Made by a program: the position numbers and the translations under genes. A DNA stretch of 64,000 nt. Source: Candidatus Saccharibacteria bacterium UBA1050 (GTDB lineage Bacteria; Patescibacteriota; Saccharimonadia; Saccharimonadales; Saccharimonadaceae). Position 1 is the stretch's first letter; each line of letters starts with the position of its first letter. The notes beneath the pieces were generated by a model, which saw nothing but the letters and a program-made list of their open reading frames with translations, was not told where the DNA came from and did no database searches. The DNA lies in contig DCDR01000001.1 in NCBI GenBank assembly GCA_002316545.1, positions 727,995 to 791,994 on the forward strand, read 5' to 3'. Positions 48,229-56,249 of this stretch are shown here, one piece after another.

Positions 48229-49100
48229 GTGATAATCAACAGCCGCTGCTCGTGATTGTTGGATCAACCGCCAGTGGCAAAACAGGTCTAGCGATTGAAG
48301 TAGCAAAACTACACGGTGGTGAAATTATCTGTGCCGATTCGAGGACAATTTATAAGGGTATGGATGTTGGCACTGCCAAGCCCACTGATGAAGAGCGACA
48401 GGCTGTGCCACACTGGGGGTTAGATTTAGTGGAGCCTTCCGAGGACTTCAGCGCGGCAGACTTCAAGCGTTATGCCTTAGAAAAAATTAAGGAAATACGA
48501 GCGAGGGGAAACCTACCGATAATTACTGGTGGAACGGGGCTCTACATCGATGCGATACTGTTTGACTATCAGTTTGGTCCGAAGGTCAACGCCAGCAACA
48601 GGAAGCGACTTGAAGCAATGGAATTGGATGAACTATACTTATATTGTGCAGACAACAACATTAAATTACCAGAAAATTACAAAAATAAACGCTACGTGAT
48701 TCGAGCGATTGAGAAAAAAAGCATAAGCACCACGAGAAAAGCTGAGCCCATCGATAACACCATAGTAGTAGGAATAACAACGGAAAATGAGGAATTGCGC
48801 AATCGAATTGAAGACAGGTTTGAACACATGCTTAAGCACGATGTTGTCTTGGAGGCTACTATGTTGGGCAAAAAATATGGCTGGCAAAACCAAGCGATGA
48901 CGGGAAATATCTATCCATTAATCAGACTGTATCTTGAAAACCAGATTACGATAGCTGAACTTAGAGATAAATTTACAACATTAGACTGGCAACTAGCTAA
49001 GCGTCAGCGAACGTGGCTGAAGCGAAATCCATACATACACTGGGTGTCGTTAACAGAGGCACTGCCGACCATTCGAACCCTGCTCGCGCATGAGCAATAA
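48216..49100 (+). CDS. miaA: tRNA dimethylallyltransferase MiaA
   Basis: A 294-residue MiaA, which adds a dimethylallyl group to A37 of tRNAs reading U-initial codons. The P-loop GSTASGKTGLA is near residue 15. ADSRTIYKGMDVGTAKPT and ITGGTGLYIDAI are the conserved substrate motifs. The C-terminal QLAKRQRTWLKRN is the tRNA-binding helix. It overlaps the ATL gene; AAGGAGCG is its ribosome site. Confidence 0.94.
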   Translation: MASVSDNQQPLLVIVGSTASGKTGLAIEVAKLHGGEIICADSRTIYKGMDVGTAKPTDEERQAVPHWGLDLVEPSEDFSAADFKRYALEKIKEIRARGNLPIITGGTGLYIDAILFDYQFGPKVNASNRKRLEAMELDELYLYCADNNIKLPENYKNKRYVIRAIEKKSISTTRKAEPIDNTIVVGITTENEELRNRIEDRFEHMLKHDVVLEATMLGKKYGWQNQAMTGNIYPLIRLYLENQITIAELRDKFTTLDWQLAKRQRTWLKRNPYIHWVSLTEALPTIRTLLAHEQ

Positions 49101-49138
49101 ATGTGCTATCATAAAGCAAGAAAGTTATTCGGTAGGGT

Positions 49139-49741
49139 ATGATTGACGCACTATTTGGCTCAAAGACGCGCATAAAATTGCTTCACCTGTTTTTAAACAA
49201 TCCAGGTAAATCTTTTTATGTTCGTGAGATAACTCGACTCATCGACGAACAAATCAATTCTGTTCGTCGAGAACTCTCAAATATGCTTAACGTAGGTATT
49301 ATCAAAAGCGATAGTGCTGATAACAAACTATACTATGAAGTAAACCAACGCTACGAGCACTACGTGCCACTCAGGGCAATATTCGCAGATGAAGTAGTGG
49401 CAAGTGAGCCAATTGCACATACCCAACCGTCAACGCTAGACTGGCAAGCAAAATTAGACGAGCTAGGAAGTATAAAGCTAGCAGCATTATCTGGTGTGTT
49501 CGTACCTAACTCTGGCAGTAGTGTAGATTTGTTGCTGGTAGGTACGCCAGCACCAGCTAAGCTTCGTACCTTTATTAAGGCGCTCGAGAAAAAAGAGGGT
49601 AGGGAAATTAACTACAGCGTGATGCCATACGACGAGTTCTACTATCGCTTGAGTATTCGTGATAAATTTATAACAGAACTAATAGCGAGCAAACATACAT
49701 TGCTGCGTGACGAAGAACACGTGCTGACAAGACAGAAATAG
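49139..49741 (+). CDS. Winged-helix regulator with a nucleotidyltransferase-like half
   Basis: A 200-residue protein. The N-terminal 80 residues are an ArsR/MarR-type winged helix (KTRIKLLHLFLNNPGKSFYVREITRLIDEQINSVRREL). The C-terminal half (SIKLAALSGVFVPNSGSSVDLLLVG) resembles the minimal nucleotidyltransferase folds often fused to such domains. It lies upstream of the beta-lactamase-fold gene, eight bases apart, and may regulate that operon. Confidence 0.75.
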   Translation: MIDALFGSKTRIKLLHLFLNNPGKSFYVREITRLIDEQINSVRRELSNMLNVGIIKSDSADNKLYYEVNQRYEHYVPLRAIFADEVVASEPIAHTQPSTLDWQAKLDELGSIKLAALSGVFVPNSGSSVDLLLVGTPAPAKLRTFIKALEKKEGREINYSVMPYDEFYYRLSIRDKFITELIASKHTLLRDEEHVLTRQK

Positions 49742-49748
49742 GAGGAAT

Positions 49749-50387
49749 ATGTTTGATATTGAGTATAAAGGTGGTAACACCGTTACGATAACAACGAAAA
49801 AAAGCAAATTGGTTACTGACCCAAAGCTCAGTTTGGTTGGGCTTAAAGACCTTGATATTAAGGGAGCAGTGCAACTTGCGACAGAAGCCCGATTCGTAAC
49901 AACTAGTAGCGACACCCTACTAAGCCTAGAAGGCCCTGGTGAATATGAGGTAGGCGACTTCTCTATACGCGGAATTGCTGCTGAGCGACATATAGATACA
50001 GAGGCAGATCCAAAGATCTCAACTATGTATCGAATTGAAGTTGGCGATGTTCGACTGGCGCTAATTGGCAATATCAAAGGTAAATTATCAGAAGACCAAC
50101 TGGAAAGTTTAGGTGTGATAGATGTGGTAATCCTTCCGGTAGGTGGTGGAGGATACACGCTCGATGCTGTAAGCGCTACTCACTTAGTACGTGATATCGA
50201 TGCGAAACTAGTGATTCCTATACACTACGCAGACAAAGCGTTGAAATATGAGGTTCCACAAGACGATTTGAGCCTGTTTGTTAGTGAGTTTGGTGGCACG
50301 GTAGAGAACGTTGGTACGAAGCTTAAGGTAAAATCAGCTAGTGGCTTACCACTTACTCAGACTATCTTTGAACTACAGCGAAGCTAG
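49749..50387 (+). CDS. Metallo-beta-lactamase-fold protein without the metal motif
   Basis: A 212-residue protein of the UlaG-like MBL fold (FDIEYKGGNTVTITTKKSKLVTDP, GPGEYEVGDFSIRGI, VIDVVILPVGGGGYTL, KLVIPIHYAD). The HxHxDH metal motif is missing, so it is probably not a hydrolase of the usual kind. ATAGGAGG is its ribosome site. It follows the winged-helix gene in one operon and ends before a bidirectional terminator. Confidence 0.78.
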   Translation: MFDIEYKGGNTVTITTKKSKLVTDPKLSLVGLKDLDIKGAVQLATEARFVTTSSDTLLSLEGPGEYEVGDFSIRGIAAERHIDTEADPKISTMYRIEVGDVRLALIGNIKGKLSEDQLESLGVIDVVILPVGGGGYTLDAVSATHLVRDIDAKLVIPIHYADKALKYEVPQDDLSLFVSEFGGTVENVGTKLKVKSASGLPLTQTIFELQRS

Positions 50388-50405
50388 TGAGGTTATACTG
50401 ATAAT

Positions 50406-50432
50406 AAAATCTCCGCGGAGTGCGGAGATTTT
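50406..50432. terminator. Bidirectional terminator between the MBL gene and rpmB
   Basis: Perfect AAAATCTCCGC/GCGGAGATTTT stem with a five-base loop, T-rich in both directions. It overlaps the rpmB stop by two bases. Confidence 0.85.
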
Positions 50433-50646
50433 ATTTTGCTGCCTTTACGGCTGGTTGCAGGAGGCCTTTTTTCTTGAGCGTTCGGATTGCTTGGGTCGAC
50501 AAGGTCATGGTAACCTTTTGACCGTCTACGACAAACGTTTTCTTTTGAAGATTTGGCTTAAAGACACGTTTGGTGCGACGCAAAGAGAAGCTCACATTGT
50601 GGCCATACTGTTTACCTTTACCGGTCAGTTCACATCGTGCTGCCAT
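50431..50646 (-). CDS. rpmB: 50S ribosomal protein L28
   Basis: A 71-residue L28. MAARCELTGKGKQYGHNVSFSL opens the protein, as in the family, followed by RRTKRVFKPNLQKK and the C-terminal STQAIRTLKKKGL. No zinc cysteine pair is seen. It is monocistronic on the minus strand, with an AAAAAAGGATG ribosome site. Confidence 0.95.
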   Translation of the reverse strand: MAARCELTGKGKQYGHNVSFSLRRTKRVFKPNLQKKTFVVDGQKVTMTLSTQAIRTLKKKGLLQPAVKAAK

Positions 50647-50747
50647 AATTAATACATCCTTTTTTGGTCAATCTGTACCATTTTAGCGGTTTTTATAAGA
50701 TTAGTCAAGGTGTAAGAGCTGCTTACGATACGATATACTAAAAGAGT

Positions 50748-51377
50748 ATGGACATTACTTATTTGCTGATTGTGCTTGTCGTGATTTTGTTTTCAATGAC
50801 ATTACACGAAGCGATGCACGGGTTCATGAGTTATTGGCTTGGAGACGACACTGCTAAGCTTCAGGGTCGTCTGACGCTAAATCCGATAAAGCACATTGAT
50901 CCGTTTCTCACCATCCTGCTACCCCTGATGCTCGCGGTAATTGGAGGCCCAATTTTTGGTGGTGCGAAACCAGTACCGTTCAATCCTGCTCGTTTACGCT
51001 ACGACGAGTGGGGCATGGCGTTGGTGGCGGCAGCCGGGCCGCTGACTAATTTTGTTATTGCCTTTATATTCTACGCTTTTTACGTGTTACTACCTCTGGG
51101 TGATAGCAACCTTGCAAAACAATTTTTGGAAGTGGGCGTGTCTGTGAACCTAGGTTTCTTTGTATTTAACATGCTCCCTATACCTCCACTAGATGGCTCG
51201 CGAGTAATGTATGCTTTGGCGCCTGACTTTGTACGGCGTGGTATGGAAGTAATGGAGCAGTACGGTTTGGTGGTTGTGTTTATTATCGTTATCTTTGGTA
51301 GCGCTGTGCTTGGTGGTTTCATGCAAGCAGCTATCTATGGCATACTCCAGCTATTTCAGGCAATTTTTGGACTTTGA
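50748..51377 (+). CDS. Site-2 protease-like membrane metalloprotease (M50)
   Basis: A 209-residue M50 peptidase with five or six membrane helices. The zinc motif is H20-E21-x-x-H24 (TLHEAMHGF). The third ligand motif is in NMLPIPPLDGSRVM. GGAKPVPFNPARLR is also conserved. It is the compact form without a PDZ domain and probably cuts within membrane segments. The ATG is eight bases from TATACT (50734-50739), so the message is probably leaderless. Confidence 0.9.
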   Translation: MDITYLLIVLVVILFSMTLHEAMHGFMSYWLGDDTAKLQGRLTLNPIKHIDPFLTILLPLMLAVIGGPIFGGAKPVPFNPARLRYDEWGMALVAAAGPLTNFVIAFIFYAFYVLLPLGDSNLAKQFLEVGVSVNLGFFVFNMLPIPPLDGSRVMYALAPDFVRRGMEVMEQYGLVVVFIIVIFGSAVLGGFMQAAIYGILQLFQAIFGL

Positions 51378-51552
51378 ATCGCGGCGGGTATATAATAAAA
51401 GTAGTCCCAAAGGACGTGACGTAAATGATTTCCTAACGTCATTTGATAGGGAGTTTATACGTTTCATACTGTGGTATGAGGCAGCAAACACCCACCTTGC
51501 ATTTACGCGGGGATATATCAAGCGTCGCCTCGTTTGGGACTTTTTGTGTAAC

Positions 51553-51628
51553 CGGGATGTGGCGCAGTTGGTAGCGCGCACCGCTGGGGGTGGTGAGGCC
51601 GCTGGTTCAAGTCCAGTCATCCCGACCA
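51553..51628 (+). tRNA. tRNA-Pro (anticodon GGG)
   Basis: Cloverleaf with acceptor CGGGATG/CATCCCG, anticodon loop CTGGGGG (anticodon GGG), and T arm GCTGG-TTCAAGT-CCAGT. CCA is encoded. The -10 box of the next gene begins five bases after the tRNA. Confidence 0.93.
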
Positions 51629-51667
51629 GATGGTATACTTATAGTAAATGATAATCACGAGACAAAC

Positions 51668-52558
51668 ATGAAGCAACTAATATCCGTACGAGCTCTGATT
51701 CGAAATGACAATAAAACTCTTCTTCTTCGTCGTGCCAACGGTCGAGAATCAATATTGGGGAGATATGAGTTGCCCGGAGGCAAACTTGGCTACGGTGAAC
51801 AGCCAGAAGATGCTCTGGCACGCTACATAAAAGATGACGCAGGTCTGAATATTCAAACCGCTCAACTTTTTGATGTAATTACCTATATTGATCACGATGA
51901 CAGAGACATTCAGTACACGTTCATCTTGTATCTAGTCAGCTTAGGAGAGGGTGGGAACAAGATCTCACTAAGCGTAAACTACGATCACTATATTTGGAAG
52001 ACGTTGGCAGATGTGCAGCAGTCTGAGCTTACTGAATCCGCTAAACTCCTACTCGGCATCTCGAGTCAAGACATCAAATCAGCGCCTAAGGGCGAACTAA
52101 TAGATGCGGGCAATTCTCTAAACGAGACTAACCCCGACCATGTGATTGTGTACTCAGATGGCGGCTCAAGAGGTAATCCTGGTCCGTCTGCAAGTGGTTT
52201 CGTGATTATGAATGCTGGTGAGGAAGTGGTGCATCAGGGGGGCATGTACCTAGGGGTGACCACAAATAACCAGGCGGAGTATCACGGTGTACGACTAGGG
52301 CTCGAAAAAGCTTTAGAAATGGGTGCCAAAACTGTCGATTTCAAGATGGATAGTCTGCTGGTAGTTAATCAGTTAAATGGCATATATAAGATTAAAAACC
52401 GTGATTTATGGCCGATTAGCGAACGCATTAAAGATCTTGAGAAGCAATTTGATAAAGTAACCTTTACCCATGTTCGACGCGAGTTTAATCAGCTTGCAGA
52501 CGGTATGGTAAACAAAATCTTGGATGCTCACGCCAACGGTAGTACCAATACAGTATAA
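51668..52558 (+). CDS. Nudix-like and RNase HI fusion
   Basis: A 296-residue fusion. Residues 1-135 form a Nudix fold with a degenerate Nudix box: GKLGYGEQPEDALARYIKDD keeps the first Gly and Glu but has RY for RE and DD for EE. Residues 155-290 are RNase HI with all four catalytic acids (VYSDGGSRGNPGP, NNQAEYHG, FKMDSLLVV, QLADGMVN). It removes RNA from RNA-DNA hybrids; the Nudix part may bind rather than cleave nucleotides. TATACT at 51634-51639 is its -10. It ends just before rnpB. Confidence 0.88.
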   Translation: MKQLISVRALIRNDNKTLLLRRANGRESILGRYELPGGKLGYGEQPEDALARYIKDDAGLNIQTAQLFDVITYIDHDDRDIQYTFILYLVSLGEGGNKISLSVNYDHYIWKTLADVQQSELTESAKLLLGISSQDIKSAPKGELIDAGNSLNETNPDHVIVYSDGGSRGNPGPSASGFVIMNAGEEVVHQGGMYLGVTTNNQAEYHGVRLGLEKALEMGAKTVDFKMDSLLVVNQLNGIYKIKNRDLWPISERIKDLEKQFDKVTFTHVRREFNQLADGMVNKILDAHANGSTNTV

Positions 52559-52562
52559 TAGT

Positions 52563-52899
52563 GAAGCAGCCTGGTGAGCGATCGCTGGCATCTTTTGGTG
52601 CGAGAGGAAAGTCCGGGCAGTATAGAGCAAGACAGTTGCTAACGGCAACCGAGGGAAACCTTAGGGAAAGTGCCACAGAAACAAAACCGCCTCATTTGAG
52701 GTAAGGATGAAACGAGTAGTGTAAGAGACTACAGCGACGTACGGTGACGTATGGAGGAGGTAAACCCTGTCTACTGCAAGGAGGATTTCATTAAAAGGTT
52801 GCTCGCCTGAGGTCCGATAACCGCTTGAGCTGCGTGGTAACACGTAGACTAGATAGATGATCGTTCTCGACAGAACCCGGCTTACAGCTGGGCTGCGCA
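52563..52899 (+). ncRNA. rnpB: RNase P RNA
   Basis: The universal core is present: GAGGAAAGTCCGGGC near 52604 and GACAGAACCCGGCTTA near 52869. GCAGCC at 52566-52571 and GGCTGC at 52891-52896 close P1. TATAAT at 52554-52559 is its promoter, inside the last codons of the upstream gene. It is the catalytic RNA that matures tRNA 5' ends. Confidence 0.95.
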
Positions 52900-52907
52900 T
52901 AGTATGA

Positions 52908-52954
52908 GGAGGGGCACGCCCCTCCGATTGCTTTTTGAGGTTAACTCAAAAAGC
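52908..52954 (+). terminator. Tandem hairpins after rnpB
   Basis: A GGAGGGGC-type palindrome (52908-52925) is followed by GCTTTTTGAG/CTCAAAAAGC (52930-52954). Confidence 0.75.
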
Positions 52955-52992
52955 ATCTCCACTCCCTAAACCTCGACGTTCGTCTCGTAAAA

Positions 52993-53016
52993 ACACTCCT
53001 TCAAACGAAGGAGTGT
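52993..53016. terminator. Terminator of infC-rpmI-rplT
   Basis: ACACTCCTTC/GAAGGAGTGT with loop AAAC; on the minus strand it is followed by TTTTTACG. It can also serve the plus strand. Confidence 0.8.
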
Positions 53017-53036
53017 CTTGGTAGTTCGAATTCTGT

Positions 53037-53378
53037 CTACTTAACTTGCTTTACGATAGCTGAGAAGGCTTTTGGCTCATTTACCGCTAGTTCTGCAAGT
53101 ACTTTGCGGTCAAGTTCGACGTTAGCCTTCTTTAGGGCATTGATCAGTTGACCATAAGTAGTGCCGTTTTCACGGGCTGCCGCGTTGATACGGCTAATCC
53201 ACAGCTGACGAAAGTCGCGTTTGCGGTTTCGACGGTCGCGGTATGCGTATTGAAGGGCACGAATAACACCTTGCTTCGCTAATCTGAAGCTTCGGGTACG
53301 GTTGTGCTGCATGCCTTTAGCAGCTTTTAAAATTTTCTTGTGCTTTGCGCGTGCAGGGACGCCTCGTTTTACTCGCAT
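53037..53378 (-). CDS. rplT: 50S ribosomal protein L20
   Basis: A 113-residue L20. [23 protein letters not shown] and [20 protein letters not shown] are diagnostic. L20 is an early assembly protein of the large subunit and in many bacteria represses its own operon. It is last in infC-rpmI-rplT, two bases after rpmI. Confidence 0.96.
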   Translation of the reverse strand: MRVKRGVPARAKHKKILKAAKGMQHNRTRSFRLAKQGVIRALQYAYRDRRNRKRDFRQLWISRINAAARENGTTYGQLINALKKANVELDRKVLAELAVNEPKAFSAIVKQVK

Positions 53379-53380
53379 TA

Positions 53381-53575
53381 CTAAACTCCTAGGGCTCGTT
53401 TAATGTTCTTAGCCATAGCGCCGGTTACTTCACCAGTGGTGTTGATAGCGCGTTTGCGGCTTTTACTTTTCTTGGCTAACAGGTGACCACCTGATGCGCG
53501 CTGTCGAGTGATTTTACCGCTACCGGTAATCTTCACTCGCTTTGCGGTGCCTTTGTGGGTTTTCATCTTTGGCAT
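53381..53575 (-). CDS. rpmI: 50S ribosomal protein L35
   Basis: A 64-residue L35: [22 protein letters not shown], then [14 protein letters not shown]. Its ATG overlaps the infC stop (TAATG), giving coupled translation. The length matches the family. Confidence 0.96.
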   Translation of the reverse strand: MPKMKTHKGTAKRVKITGSGKITRQRASGGHLLAKKSKSRKRAINTTGEVTGAMAKNIKRALGV

Positions 53576-54081
53576 TACTTGCTCCTTACTACTATGCTCA
53601 GGTTTCGGCCAGCCATTTGTGGCTGCTGTTCGACCACTGCATCATTCTCTAGTTGCCCAACAATTCGGTCTATAAGCTCGTATCCGAGCTCTTTGTGTGC
53701 CATCTCGCGTCCACGGTAGAAGATTTGAATTCGTACCTTATGGCCTTCAGATAGAAAGCCGCGAATCTTTCGAAGCTTAATCTCAAGATCTCCACTGCCT
53801 ATCTTGAGCCCAAACCTCATTTGCTTTAGTTCACTTTGTCGCGAATTTTTGCGATTCTTCTGCTGCTCCTTCATCTTTTGATACTGGTACTTACCCCAGT
53901 CGATGATTTTTGCTACAGGTGGATCTGCATTGGGTGAGATTTCTACAAGGTCTACACCCGCTTCTTCCGCTCTGGCGAGAGCCTCGTTTCGGGGGAGGAT
54001 ACCAAGTTGTTCCCCGCTTGACCCGATAACGCGCAGCTCTGGTGCACGAATAGCGTCATTGATACGGATGGGTTGACTGAT
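53575..54081 (-). CDS. infC: Translation initiation factor IF-3, ATC start codon
   Basis: A 168-residue IF-3. The first ATG (53874) would leave only the C-terminal domain. The N-terminal domain is in frame and complete upstream (PIRINDAIRAPELRVIG, ISPNADPPVAKIIDWGKYQ). The frame is closed by a TAA 18 bases before an ATC at 54081, and no ATG, GTG or TTG lies between. AAAAAGGAG sits seven bases before this ATC. I therefore place the start there. IF-3 genes often use rare AUU/AUC starts that IF-3 itself discriminates against. It heads infC-rpmI-rplT. Confidence 0.92.
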   Translation of the reverse strand: MSQPIRINDAIRAPELRVIGSSGEQLGILPRNEALARAEEAGVDLVEISPNADPPVAKIIDWGKYQYQKMKEQQKNRKNSRQSELKQMRFGLKIGSGDLEIKLRKIRGFLSEGHKVRIQIFYRGREMAHKELGYELIDRIVGQLENDAVVEQQPQMAGRNLSIVVRSK

Positions 54082-54179
54082 TGTAGATCTCCTTTTTGCT
54101 TAGAGTTGATGCGCTGGCTAACTACCGTTACCAATACGTTTAACTCGTAAGCTATTTTATCACAGATGACAAGGTATTT

Positions 54180-55697
54180 TCAAGAGGTAATCATTCGGTA
54201 CTGCAAAGCCTCCGCAATGTGGCTTGGTTGTATCGATTCTGCGCCTGCAAGATCGGCGATTGTTCGCGCTACTTTAATAATTTTGAAGTAGCTTCGAGCG
54301 CTAATATGTAGTGAACTGCTGGCTTTGCTGAGTATATTCTTGCACTCGTCCGATAGTGCTAGAAGGGATTTAACTTCTTTTGAAGATAAATTACTGTTGT
54401 AAGTTGTACCACTATTGTATCTGTTATGTTGTAATGAAATCGCTTTTTCAATCGATTCCCGAGCTGATTTTTGTTGTGTATTAGTCTTCGTTGAATGATT
54501 TAATAACTCCTCATTTGATACACGGCCGACGGTGACGACCAAGTCTATACGGTCAAGAAGAGGACCGGAAAGACGTTGCTGATACGAGAGTATTTGAGTG
54601 CTTGTGCATCGGCATTCTTTCGTATCATCACCATAATACCCACAAGGACATGGGTTCATTGTGGCAACAAGCATAAAGTTGGATGGGTAAGCGATGTGAC
54701 CATTGGCGCGACTTATTGAAACTTGTCCATCTTCTAAAGGTTGCCGCAGTGATTCTAGGCTCGCGCGAGGGTATTCGGGTATTTCGTCTAAGAACAATAC
54801 ACCCAAGTGGGCAAGGCTTATTTCACCAGGTTTAGGTTTTGCACCACCACCAATCAGCGCTACACGACTCGCAGTATGATGTGGTGATCGAAAGGGGCGA
54901 TCGTGAACGATTTCATCTATGGTTTCACCAGCAAGGCTATGTAATTTTGTTACAGCCACTTGTTCTTGTTTTGATAGGGGTGTGAGAAGAGAAACGAGGG
55001 TTTTGGCTAGCATTGTCTTTCCAGCACCAGGAGGGCCAGATAAGAGGATATTGTGATGTCCGGCCGCTGCAATTGTCATCGCCCGCTTGGCAACCTCTTG
55101 ACCGTGAACATCATCAAGGATAGATGCTGTTCTGGATTCAGACACGGCTATATCTGTAGCGCTAGCAGTTGGTAAAGTCTTTTCACTCTTTAGATGCAGA
55201 AAAATCTCCTTTAACGAGTTGGCACCAATGATGTCGATACCTTCAACCAAAAGGGCCTGCTCAACGTTTTCTTTCGGTATATACAGTCGCTTCAGGCCAT
55301 TATCGCGTGCAGTTTCAGCAATTGACACAATACCACGCACAGGCCGTATATCGCCGTCTAAGGCAAGTTCTCCAGCAAATGCCGCATCATCAAGCTCATT
55401 GTTCTTTAACTGACCAGAGGCGGCGAGAATTGATAGAGCGATAGGCAGGTCAAAATGAGTCCCGTCTTTTGGCAGCTGTGCAGGAGCGAGGTTAATAACC
55501 AATTTTTTTGCAGGGAAATCGAGGTAGGAGTTAGTAATTGCACTTCGTACACGCTCTCTGGCCTCGTCTATCGCTTTGCTGCCCATGCCCACTATCTGAA
55601 GGCTCGGAAGGCCATTTTTTAGATCACTCTCTACTATCACCAGAGAGCCATCATATCCAATTGGGGCGACTGTTCGCACCTTAGCAACCACCGACAT
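54180..55697 (-). CDS. comM: ComM/YifB-family Mg-chelatase-like ATPase
   Basis: A 505-residue ComM. The Lon-C-like N-terminal domain (1-170) precedes the AAA+ domain with Walker A GPPGAGKT and the GVLFLDEIPEYPR box. A cysteine cluster MNPCPCGYYGDDTKECRC and a C-terminal helical lid follow. ComM is a branch-migration helicase that extends recombination during natural transformation. With the retractile pilus it hints at DNA uptake. The start at 55697 is chosen by homology; 55718 is possible. Confidence 0.93.
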   Translation of the reverse strand: MSVVAKVRTVAPIGYDGSLVIVESDLKNGLPSLQIVGMGSKAIDEARERVRSAITNSYLDFPAKKLVINLAPAQLPKDGTHFDLPIALSILAASGQLKNNELDDAAFAGELALDGDIRPVRGIVSIAETARDNGLKRLYIPKENVEQALLVEGIDIIGANSLKEIFLHLKSEKTLPTASATDIAVSESRTASILDDVHGQEVAKRAMTIAAAGHHNILLSGPPGAGKTMLAKTLVSLLTPLSKQEQVAVTKLHSLAGETIDEIVHDRPFRSPHHTASRVALIGGGAKPKPGEISLAHLGVLFLDEIPEYPRASLESLRQPLEDGQVSISRANGHIAYPSNFMLVATMNPCPCGYYGDDTKECRCTSTQILSYQQRLSGPLLDRIDLVVTVGRVSNEELLNHSTKTNTQQKSARESIEKAISLQHNRYNSGTTYNSNLSSKEVKSLLALSDECKNILSKASSSLHISARSYFKIIKVARTIADLAGAESIQPSHIAEALQYRMITS

Positions 55698-55763
55698 ACT
55701 GCTTAAAGTTAACCACACCTGTCTTATACAAGCAATCTATGGTATAATAACAGAGGTATGTAT

Positions 55764-56152
55764 GGGGCTGACTATAGCTTTCGACATGAGGAATTTAACA
55801 GATTGTTTTGCAAGTCGAACGTAGACGTAATCTACACAATAATTGCAACAAAATTGCAGAAGCTCGCAGCTGTATTTAATCCATTTAAACTACAGCCTGT
55901 AGCTATCGCTGCCTAATATAGGTACGCCATGCGTTGTCCAACGTCTTATAAGACAGCGCGTGTCATATGTATAAGACTCGGTGCATAGTGCCATGACGAC
56001 ATTGTGCATTTAAACTTTTCGGCATCCACACGCAGCATATGTTTGTTTCGTTTTGAGTGTTGTGCGTGGCTAACTTCTTGAATGAAACTAAGCTTGTAGA
56101 CGGACAATCAGTTACCTTATGGACGCGGGGGCAGTACCCGCCAGCTCCACCA
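55764..56152 (+). ncRNA. ssrA: tmRNA
   Basis: The 5' end GGGGCTGACTATAGCTTTCGAC and the 3' end with TTCGAC-like T arm region and CAGCTCC-A-CCA form the tRNA-like half. TAGAC precedes the resume codon GTA at 55827. The tag frame runs 29 codons to TAA at 55914-55916 and ends Val-Ala-Ile-Ala-Ala. TATAAT at 55743-55748 is its promoter. tmRNA frees stalled ribosomes and marks the product for proteolysis. Confidence 0.93.
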
Positions 56153-56163
56153 GGAATTATATA

Positions 56164-56190
56164 AAATCATCTCACTTGCTGGGATGATTT
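56164..56190 (+). terminator. Terminator of ssrA
   Basis: AAATCATC/GATGATTT stem followed by TTAG. Confidence 0.75.
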
Positions 56191-56220
56191 TTAGTACTAA
56201 CTAGTTGTCTGGTCAATAAA

Positions 56221-56249
56221 AAACAACCGCCTGCGAGGAACGGTTGTTT
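56221..56249. terminator. Second hairpin after ssrA
   Basis: AAACAACCG/CGGTTGTTT with an 11-base loop and T-rich or A-rich flanks. It could end transcripts from either side. Confidence 0.65.

Noticed and set aside
53575..53874. IF-3 starting at the ATG at 53874
   Set aside because: This would remove the whole N-terminal domain, which is intact and in frame upstream.
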